Shown piece by piece: positions 23,771 through 33,400 of a stretch of 64,000 nt of DNA. Source of the stretch: Cliona cf. orientalis (Eukaryota; Porifera; Demospongiae; Clionaida; Clionaidae); contig OZ005703.1 of assembly GCA_963930775.1 (NCBI GenBank), forward strand, positions 5,022,001-5,086,000. The letters run 5' to 3'. The translations under genes were made by a program, and so were the position numbers. Below the pieces are notes generated by a model. It did not search any database. It was not told the DNA's origin and worked only from the letters and a program-made list of their open reading frames with translations. Within the stretch, counting starts at the first letter, position 1. Each line of letters begins with the position of its first letter.

Positions 23771-24187
23771 ATGGCAATCCAAACATGACAAAATTATCAA
23801 AATTCAAATTCAAGAGTGTAAAAGTACAAATTTTGCATATGGAAGAGTGCAAAAGGTCAAAGCTGCAAACTCAAGGGTGCAAAAGTACAGAGCTGCATAT
23901 GGAAGGGTGCTAAAGGTCAAACCCGCAAACTCAAATGGAAGGGACTGGTGTAGCTAACTAGAATGTTCATGGGATCTCTATGTTTACATCCTTGAATTTA
24001 TAGGTTTGACCTTTTGCACCCTGCTATATGCAGCTCTGTACTTTTGCACCCTTGAGTTTGCAGCTTTGACCTTTTGCACCTTCCATATGCAAAGTTTGTA
24101 CTTTTGTACCCTTGAGTTGGTATTTATCCTACATTTGCATAGTTAAGTTTGAATTTTGATAATTTTGTCACGTTTGGATTGCCATAT
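23771..24187. mobile_element. Foldback element separating two gene fragments
   Basis: TATGGCAATCCAAACATGAC at the left and GTCACGTTTGGATTGCCATA at the right are inverted copies. Inversion continues through AAATTATCAAAATTCAA and several tandem GTGCAAAAGGTCAAA units, with a short unique centre near 23935-23995. Confidence 0.7.
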
Positions 24188-24365
24188 GCCATAGCCTTCT
24201 TACTCTCAGGGATGACAGCTGACCAGATATTGGACATGGCCAGCTGGATCCGAGGATTGGGATTATACTTGTAGCGATAGAGCCTCGGTACGAGCGTGGG
24301 AAGGTAGGCGGCCAGGTGCTCCTGCGGGCCTGGCCGGCTATGCTACCAAACCCAAAGGCAGCACC
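24187..24365 (-). pseudogene. Single-exon fragment of a proteasome scaffold ECM29-like gene
   Basis: On the minus strand the exon begins GAAFGFGSIAGQA and, after a one-base frame shift near 24326, continues EHLAAYLPTLVPRLYRY, then NPNPRIQLAMSNIWSAV. The 'AAFGFGxIA...LPxxxPRLYRYxxxPNxxIxxAMxxIW' pattern is recalled from the HEAT-repeat proteasome adaptor ECM29 (ECPAS). Only this one exon is present, with a frame shift and a foldback element at its 3' edge, so it is a dead fragment. Recognition is by memory of the family pattern, not alignment. Confidence 0.5.
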
Positions 24366-24553
24366 CTGCACGCATGTGTGAATCATTGCAGGCAGGTTAT
24401 ACGTCACGGATTAGATACGTAAAGCCTACGAATTTGAGGCTTATTAATATAACTATAATATTTTGATATAATATAGACTATAGTTCTTGGTACAAAATTA
24501 GCTTAATCAGCACTTGAGTCATGGTAGTAGTGTAAAAGTAATAGTATAGTACA

Positions 24554-27500
24554 TTACTCTTGCAGGAATTCTCTCATGAACTGGTTGACCTCCTCTGGAG
24601 CATCCTGCTGCACCCAGTGACTGCAGTCAGCAATGTGCCTAAGAGAGGACAGAGAGGGAGGGGGAGGGAGGGAGGAAGGGAGGGAGGAATGTTGTTAGCT
24701 CCTTGCTACAGAAGGAAAATAAAAAGGTACCTAACAGTGACGTTGTTGGCGATAAGATCATGACCGTCAGCCATCCCCTTCTCCACAGCTGCATCATCGT
24801 CACCCTAGGTAATGGTCGTCAAATCACAATACTGAATTCTAGCTGACACGATGTGCCTTTATGCTAACATATATATACAGAGGAAAAAAATAATAGTGAT
24901 AAGAGCTAAAATTTTGTGCATTTAGCAAAATTAATTTTAATGATCCAAATCTGAAGCAGAAGCCGATCGAGGCGACTCATTTAGATATAATGTGCTGATA
25001 GTGTAAGGAGCCTATCACTTTCAAATCAGTGGTCACCCATACTGCTAAAGTAAATTTGACTCTGAGGGGTAGACGTGTATAATAATCATTAAAGCATTCC
25101 TTTCTTGTTTGATTTTATAGTGTTTTGTGCAATACACCCACTTCTTATGACATTGTGCTACCTGTGTACTGATTGTGTCCAACCTCCTCAGAAACTCACC
25201 CAAATAATGAGAATGGGAACATCAATTTTCTTGGAACCCATTTTCATCTCCATCATTTGGAACATACAGCGATAGTAGTTGAGCGGTGCAGTGAGGGCCC
25301 CAGGCTGGGAGAACACATACTTGTACGCCTCAACCATCTCAGCAGTGAAGTTACCCTTGTTCTTCTTCAAGCCCTGAAGTATACCATTCACATAGTCACA
25401 CACTGAATACATACGTACACCACATGCAACCTATATAGTACTCACACCACATACACACATATCCAGCATAGACTGTATACACTGTGTGCATGATTGGTAC
25501 AATCTTACCATTGGAGGTTTTGTGAAGAAGTCGCCGATAGCCTTGTAATCTCTGATGCTCAACAAAATCTCTGGAATCTTGGGCCATAGGAACATATAGA
25601 CACGCTGCACAAAGAAGGTAATGTGTAAAATTTAAAACATGCTATATTAATATTTGGTGTGCTAGAAAATTATATGAACAGTTCTTATGTAAGAAATGTT
25701 TCATGGCTATTACTGAACTATTAACAAACATTGATGGATGTGCATTTCAATTAGCACTTGGCTTGCTGAATAATGCTTACAAACATAATAGTGCTTTACA
25801 GCAGTGTACCTACATGTACACGTATTACCATGTAGCGGGCAACTTTGGTGAGCATTATATTTGGCGAAATGGCTCTCCATTGGTCTTGGTGAATTTAAAT
25901 TCTGAATGCTTACCACCATTGTTGCATGTGCATTAAATTAAATTGGTAAGATTTAATTAGGCAATTCAATCTATACCAAATTCGCCAAATTAACTAAAAC
26001 CTCACAAAAATTTCCCACTGTACAGTAGTAGGAGCTTAAGCTCCTGATGAAAGTACTGAGAGAAGTAATTAGTTCCTCTTACCCAAGACATGAGACGTTG
26101 CTTGATGTGCTTTGAGGCATACTCAGCAAACACTCTGAACACAAAAGTAACAGGAGTACAATACTTCAAGCATATGGGCTACTGTGGGAAGATTAAAATT
26201 AATGCTCCAGCTAAGAATATTACATGTACGTCTGGGAACAAGGCTGAAAGGAGTTTAGACACCTATGAACTATGAGTGGCTGATCAGGACTCTAACTTGA
26301 CCAGCTCACCATAAGATGTCTGTTAGCAATTGCATAGTACCCCACCCACAACAATAGTAACCCAAACTCTAACCCCTACCCAGGCTACTCTGCCTAATCA
26401 CTGGCCTGGGCATGCCTACCCTCGTACCCAGGCCCTTTGAGGGGGAGAAGAAAGGGCCTGGTACCTATTGCACACACATGCGCCAACTACCCAAGAAAAC
26501 CTGGGGTGCCGCCAACGACTGTACGCTTTTTTGTCCTCCTCCCGTGGCCTAGGGTACGACGCTGCACCGATATCGCCTCGTACCCTAGGCGCGAGAGGAG
26601 AGCGAAAAAGCATACAGTCGTTTGCGGCACCCCAGGTTTTCTTGGGTAGTTGGAGTATGCATGTGCAACAGGTACCAGGCCCTCTTTCCTCCTTCCGGGC
26701 CTGGGTACGAGGCTAGGGCATGCCCAATCCACATTTTCCCGAAGAAAATCCTACAGCCATACACCCTTACTCACTTCATGTGGGGAGAGTCCATGACAAT
26801 GAACTTCTCCACCAGGTCAGGATGCTGGTCAACCACAGCCCTACATACGCGGTAAACATCAGTCAAAATTTACAAATCACTATAAAACGATAATTGCTGT
26901 CCTAGGCCTTCCAACATCACACGAAATTTCTCTCCCTCTCCCTCTCGTTATATCACTCACCAGGCCACCACCCCTCCCCAGTCATGAGCCACTAGGATAC
27001 ACTTGGAGTGTCCAAGAGCTGGAATGAGCTCCGCAATGTCTTGTGTGAGGAGGTCAATGGTGTAGTCACTCTTATTAGGAGGCCGCTCAGTCTCTCCATA
27101 GCCCCTCATGTCAATGGCTACCACATGATAGTCCTTACTGAACTCAGGAAGCTGGTAACGCCATGAAAACCAGAACTGGGTGCGTTATGAGCATGTGTGC
27201 ATGTGTGTTTGTAATATCAAAGAAACAGTGACAAATAGGGAAGGGTCTGTGACATAGTGGTTTCAACCAAAGAATTAAGTCAGAGTCAGGGCTAAGAGCA
27301 TGGCACTACAGCATCAAGAAGTTACCATAATATCTTCACACACGAACTTATCCTTAGGAGTCAGTACATGTGCCATAGGCCATACAATTACCATACTTGG
27401 TATATAATCATTGTATGGACCTCACCAAAAATATGTTATTCAGGAGATATGGCTTATTTGCCTGTCATAATAATCAGTAACTCGGCTTTCTCGACAAAAA

Positions 27501-30249
27501 AAGCACATAACAGTAGTCATTGATACAATTACAGATCAGTCTACACTAAGGTGCCTGATTTATCAGAAAAAGGAAGTTGTAAAATATTCATAGCTGGCGC
27601 GCCACAACGCGTCACACATTGTAATTGTGGTTACCTCATGCGGACTACTCCCCATATGCCATATAATATTTCTATAGACAAAGGGCGCGGGCCCCACTGC
27701 TACACTTAGAAGCCAGGCTGTTTAGTGAACTTTTTCCAGATTTCCAAGGCTTCATTCTCAGACAGTTTACACCGTATCGATTCCATGCCACTGCTGCAGG
27801 TTAAGGATATAGTATGGATTGTAAATCTACCCTTGTTTTCATTCTAGGATGTCCATTACTGATTTGCACAAAATTCAAAGTTCATTCCAGACAGCACTTT
27901 GTCCATAGTCAGCAGACAACACGGCTCACTACGAAGAATCTATTTGCCACGAAGAGTTTTCGCTTGGACTGTAGCTAGTACTAGTACTAAAGTTTAGCCT
28001 GACTTGTGTTTGATAGCTTAGCTATGTTGTACTCTGAATGGAGATCCATCTAAAGTCATGAATTATTTGTTCTTTTAAAGTGTGTTTGGTGTTCACCAGG
28101 TAAGTCCAGTACTCTTCAAATTGTACTTAAAGATAGTTCTGATACTTACCTATTTGTAAACCAGGGCCTAGAGGTACAGCCTGCCCATTACTGATTTGCA
28201 CAAAATTCAAAGTCTGTCCTAGCCAGGCGCGGGTTGACCACCGTGGCCGCCATTGTCACTAGTAAAGACTACACTTCTTGATGATCTTGATACTGTTAGA
28301 AAGCGCTTTTTGTGCTCTCTTCAATGGCGCCTTAGACAAGGTCATAGCTTGTTCACAACAAAAGTTACAAGCTGAATAATGTAGCTATAATTTTTGCCGC
28401 CACGTGCGCGGCTTGCATATCATTAACCCCCATATACGTAATACAAAATTCCATTTTCCGATAAAATGTATGGACTTCCGGTCACCTTTGAGATGGCATG
28501 ATAAACAAACTGCTAACTACATACATGTACATGTAAAAAGTGACAGCTATCTTCCTTGTCTGTCACCTGCTGTCTTGGGGTCTAAGCCTGAGAATTTTTT
28601 TGCTGACTCATCGATCATGATCTCAGCACGTTTACCCATGGCCCAGCTGGCCTGACCAAATGGCCAATGTAGCACACAATGTAAGCACATTCTTGTGGTG
28701 TGGTATACCACACTCAGCACATTGGAGGGTTTACTATGGTTATAATATAGGGGATGGTCAAAACATATTTGTGGAAGGCCCCTCACACAAATTGCTAATA
28801 ATTAAGTCGTTACACTCACCTCAGGGAATCCATGTAGGAATAGCATGAGAGGTTTGGATCGGTCCCCAGCAGTGACATAGTGGAACTTGATCCCATTGGC
28901 TGTCACATACTCATGACTACCAAGACTACGATCCAAAAGACAATCAGGAGGGACTGCAGGAGTACCAAGTACATGTGCAATGATCAGCATCATCAAAGTG
29001 AATGGGTGCAGTCATTTACTGTAGTTACTATCATACCCACCACAGGTGGAGAGGATTGCACATGCAACTGGTTTATTATTGCAAACACACATGTATGCAG
29101 CTTTCATGTGAAATGTCAGCATATTACCACACAGTACCGCCCCAAAAACATTCATTTCTGTTGCAATCAAAGGTTCAATCCCGGTATGTACATTCAAACC
29201 TTCAGCTACTAAGCTCCAGTGTCCCACTGTATCGCCCATCATAAGCTTACTCTGTTGAAACATTAATTATTTAGACAGTCTATTCTCACTCGTTTGGGCG
29301 TGACCAGATGTAAAATAGCCTATATTTCATTACATTGTTTAACCGTGCATAATTCACCAAGATTTGAACTACTGCACATTTGCACTGACCCCTTCACCTA
29401 AGCTGTGTTTTGATCCCATTTTCCTACCTGGCTACTGAATTGTACACGTACATGTATTATGTACAAAAACGTCGTAGACAAAGAAATCCTGCATATGACA
29501 TAAAAGTGGGCGGGTCCAGAGGAGGCTCACTTTAATACACCTTCTCTCAAGATTGAAGGGAGGTGGCTAGCTAGTGAGACTAAGACCCAGGGGCAGATCT
29601 AGGATTTTTAGTATGGTGGGGTTGTAGGTTTAATTGCGCGCAAAGCGCGCGAATTTTTGGCGACCACGCCCACTTTTTATGAGCCACGCCCACTTTTAGT
29701 CGCCCCAGATGACCTGCAGTAACACTAGACCACGCCTAGCACCACAGCTGACTCTTGTGGTCTACAGTAGATTATTCATAGCTGAAGCCATGTTCAGGGT
29801 GTACCACTAACCCACCGTGCACCACCTGTTGGTTTGAGGCCAATTATGTACTATACAGCTTGTCTGCTGCTAACCATACAGTGGCAACTACTGTGCCAAG
29901 CTATAGTAAGCCTTGTATATAAGTGGGAGGGGCTGCTCAAAATCGTTTGGGGGGGGGGGGGTTGCAACCCCAGCAACCCCCCCCCTAGATCCGCCCCTGT
30001 AAGACCATCCCTCGAGTATACACAGTGGCTACCCCTTAAGCTTGTATCATTTTTAGCAGCCTCGACCACATGCTAATAGTAATAATGTGATACATTATAA
30101 AGCTCACCATTTCTAGGCACTTTCTTGAAGACGGTCAAAGGTCGAGTAACAATGGCCCAGAGGATCCTGAGCAGAGTCACCAGGCCGCCGATCAGTACCA
30201 TCACCGCCATGAGTATCATAAAACTGAGCTTCGTCGTCACACTAGCCAT
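24554..30249 (-). CDS. Epoxide hydrolase 4-like alpha/beta hydrolase, gene C
   Basis: Nine exons: 30108-30249, 28820-28953, 26961-27175, 26775-26840, 26083-26134, 25509-25604, 25200-25373, 24731-24804 and 24554-24638; 1038 nt, 345 aa in frame. The membrane anchor (exon 1) is almost identical to gene B. The HGFPE loop, HDWGG nucleophile, YYRCMF tyrosine, GDDD acid and CSHW histidine are intact. Exons 4-6 differ from A and B: AVVDQHPDLVEKF, VFAEYASKHIKQ and RVYMFLWPKIPE. The hinge insert is QMMEMKMGSKKIDV, shared with gene D. Intron 4 holds a long palindrome (26417-26715), intron 2 a 1-kb extra sequence, and the upstream flank a MITE (29588-29999 within intron 1). Gene D ends 233 bp upstream in the same direction. 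Confidence 0.85.
26417..26715. mobile_element. Long-TIR palindromic MITE, Mutator-like (gene C intron 4)
   Basis: Arms of about 145 bp run from TACCCTCGTACCCAGG to CCTGGGTACGAGGCTA and are nearly perfect inverted copies with almost no spacer. The 9-bp direct repeat GGGCATGCC flanks it (26408-26416 and 26716-26724). Long arms plus a 9-bp duplication are features of Mutator-like elements. The orthologous copy in gene D is at 33477-33764, so insertion predates the C/D duplication. Confidence 0.7.
27535..28510. other. About 1 kb present in gene C intron 2 but not in gene B
   Basis: The flanks match gene B intron 2 (8380-8770 and 8810-9000). The extra piece has a direct repeat (ATTACTGATTTGCACAAAATTCAAAG at about 27856 and 28190). 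No ORF or clear terminal repeat was identified. Confidence 0.5.
29588..29999. mobile_element. CAGGGGCGGATCTAG-type MITE with a paralogous empty site
   Basis: The termini CAGGGGCAGATCTAGGAT and CTAGATCCGCCCCTG are flanked by TAAGACC (29581-29587 and 30000-30006). The homologous position near gene B (about 11875-11890) is unoccupied and carries a single copy of the target. A G run followed by a C run lies near the right end. Confidence 0.8.
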
Positions 30250-30366
30250 GGTGCTCTCAGAGACTAGGTCTGTCCGTCTCTGGATTTCCCCCTTTTTACC
30301 GTCACCTTTCAGGCGAACTTTCAGGGCGTTGAAATGAAACGGTAAGGGTCGACAACAACAAACGAC

Positions 30367-30376
30367 GCGCATGCGC
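30367..30376. promoter_or_regulatory. NRF-1-like palindrome upstream of gene C
   Basis: GCGCATGCGC, about 118 bp upstream of the gene C ATG, within flank shared with gene B. Confidence 0.45.
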
Positions 30377-30482
30377 GTAAAAGCCGTTTGCTTAGTGAAC
30401 AGATAATAATTATTACAATATTACTAAATTAGCTTAATCAGCACTTGAGTCATGGTAGTAGTGTAAAAGTAATAGTAGTACA

Positions 30483-33400
30483 TTACTCTTGCAGGAATTC
30501 TCTCATGAACTGGTTGACCTCCTCTGGAGCATCCTGCTGCACCCAGTGACTGCAGTCAGCAATGTGCCTACAGAGAGATAAGAGAGGACAGAGAGGGAGA
30601 GAGGGAGGGAGGGAGGGAGGAATGTTGTTGGCTCCTTGCTGCAGAAGGAAAATAAAATGTAAAGGTACCTAACAGTGACGTTGTTGGCGATAAGACCATG
30701 AGCGTCAGCCATCCCCTTCTCCAGAACTGCATCATCATCACCCTAGGTAATGGTCGTCAAATCACAATACTGAATTCTGGCTGACACAATGTGCCTTTAT
30801 GCTAACACATACATACAGAGGTATGCAATAGTGATACAAGAGCTAAAATTTTGTGCACGTAGCAAAATTTAATGATCCAAATCTGAAGCAGAAGCTGATC
30901 GAGGCAACTCATTTAGATCTAATGTGCTGACAGTGTAAGGAGCCTATCACTTTCAATCAGTGGTCACCCATACTGCTAAAGTAAATTTGACTCTGAGGGG
31001 TAGACGGGTATAATAATCATTAAAGCATTCCTTTCTTGTTTGATTTTGTAGTGTTTTGTGCAATACACCCACTTCTTATGACATTGTGCTACCCGTGTAC
31101 TGATTGTGTCCAACCTCCTCAGAAACTCACCCAAATAATGAGAATGGGAACATCAATTTTCTTGGAACCCATTTTCATCTCCATCATTTGGAACATACAG
31201 CGGTAGTAGTTGAGTGGAGCAGTGAGGGCCCCAGGCTGGGAGAACACATACTTGTACGCCTCAACCATCTCAGCAGTGAAGTTACCCTTGTTCTTCTTCA
31301 AGCCCTGAAGTATACCATTCACATACCGTATAGCTCCAAATTTTCGTGGTCCAAAAATTTCGTGAAATTGCTGAAAATCCCATGAAAGAAAATTTTCGTG
31401 ATAAAAATTTCGTGATCGCTACATTTTTTCGTGATTACTGCCGCGCGGCAACGCCCGTGCGGACAATTCACGTTGTCGGTCCGCCCACAACTGCACGTGG
31501 CTCGCATTTTGCTATAGTGTGAAGATCTAGAGAAAGATGATACGATTCAAGTCCCAGTCACGGGCCTCTTTTTCTGCCTTTAGCGCCTTCCGCTGTCGTC
31601 TCTTTGGCTACCTCTTCAACGTGATTGTTAGCGGATTCGATACAAGAAGAAAGAAGTTGTTTGGACGTCCTTGCGGATTTGGCAGGCAACTTTTGCTCGT
31701 TTTTTGAAAGTAAGCACACAGAGTCTGAGACAGCTTTAACATACTTAGGTTCCACACGTTCACTAGCACTCGGGTGTACACACGATCGCTTGGGTAGCCA
31801 CGCCCACAATAGTACTAAATTTTCGTGAGGAAAATTTTCGTGATCAGAAGTCAAATCACGAAATTCACGAAAATATTGTGCCACGAAAATTTGGAGCTAT
31901 ACGGTACTCACACACTGAATACATACACCATATGCAACCTACAGGGCCGTAGGACGCAATTTGATACTTGCACGGCCATCACCCACAGTGTGTGACCACA
32001 CCCATTTAGAAGATTAAGCGTGCAGTAATACTGTATAGGTCATGATCAGTGATACTGCCACACTGTGGGCCAAAATAGCTAGCCTGGTAATTTTAGTACA
32101 TTTTTTGTAATTTTATATTATTACTACCTGACTGAAGTGCTTTTACGCAAGTAAAGCAATAGGCCAAGTCGCTTGATGCGTCTTAGTGTAGCTAGCTAGC
32201 TATTTCCTAGGGCTGAAGTGCTCCTGAAGAAATTTGCTTATGTTTTTCCAAAACGCCATACAGAAAAGACAATGTGGTGCTATACACAATGTTAGAGTCG
32301 GACGAGAGCTGGAGCTAGCCACCTTTGTCTACAGCTATATAAGCGCTAACTAGGCGATATTGGCCACACCCACAATTTATGTGCGCGTACAATAATATTA
32401 TATGTATGGAGGAAAAAAACTTCAACGGCCATGGCCGTTGCGGCCGTTGCGGCCGTTGCGGCTCCTACGGCCCTGACCTATACTCACACCACATATATAC
32501 ACACATATCCAGCATAGACTGTATACACTGTGTGCATGGTTGGTACAATCTTACCACTGGAGATTTTGTGAAGAAGTCTCCGATAGCCTTGTAATCTCTG
32601 ATGCTCATCAAAATCTCTGGAATTTTGGGCCACTGGAACATATAGACATACTGCGCAAAGAAGGTAAGTAGTAGTTGTGTAAAATTAAAACATGCTATAT
32701 TAATATTTGGTGTGCTAGAAAATTATATGAACAGTTCTTATGTAAGAAATGTTTCATGGCTATTACTGTACTATTAACAAACATTGATGAATGTGCATTT
32801 CAATTAGCACTTGGCTTGCTGAATAATGCTTACAAACATAATAGTGCTTTACAGCAGTGCACCTACATGTACATGTATTACCATGTAGCGGGCAACTTTG
32901 GTGAGCATTAAATTTGGTGAAATGGCTCTCCATTGGTATTGGCGAATTTAAATCAGGCTATCTGAATGCTTACCACCATTGGTGCACGTGCATTAAGTTA
33001 AATTGGTGAGATTTAATTAGACAATTCAATCTATACCAAATTCACCAAATTAACTAAAACCTCACAAAAATTTCCCACTGTACAGTAGTAGGAGCTTAAG
33101 CTCCTGATGAAAGTACTGAGAGAAGTAATTAGTTCCTCTTACCCAAGACATGAGACCTTGCTTGATGTGCTTTGAGACATACTCAGCAAACACTCTGGAC
33201 ACAAAAGTAACAGGAGTACAATACTTCAAGCATATGGGCTACTGTGGGAAGATTAAAATTAATGCTCCAGCTAAGAATATTACATGCAGGTCTGGGAACA
33301 AGGCTGAAAGGAGTCTAGACACCTATGAACTATGAGTGGCTGATCAGGACTCTAATTTGACCAGCTCATCATAAGATGTCTGCTAGCAATTGCATAGTAC

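Noticed and set aside
26416-26855. Overlapping open frames on both strands around the palindrome
   Set aside because: They mirror each other because of the inverted arms and recur at 33486-33904; no domain or splice logic.
29150-29185. GGTTCAATCCCGG as a tRNA B box
   Set aside because: No A box at the right distance; isolated match.
31558-31884. 108-residue open frame inside a MITE as a transposase
   Set aside because: No catalytic DDE pattern or DNA-binding helix is recognisable and the element is only 579 bp.
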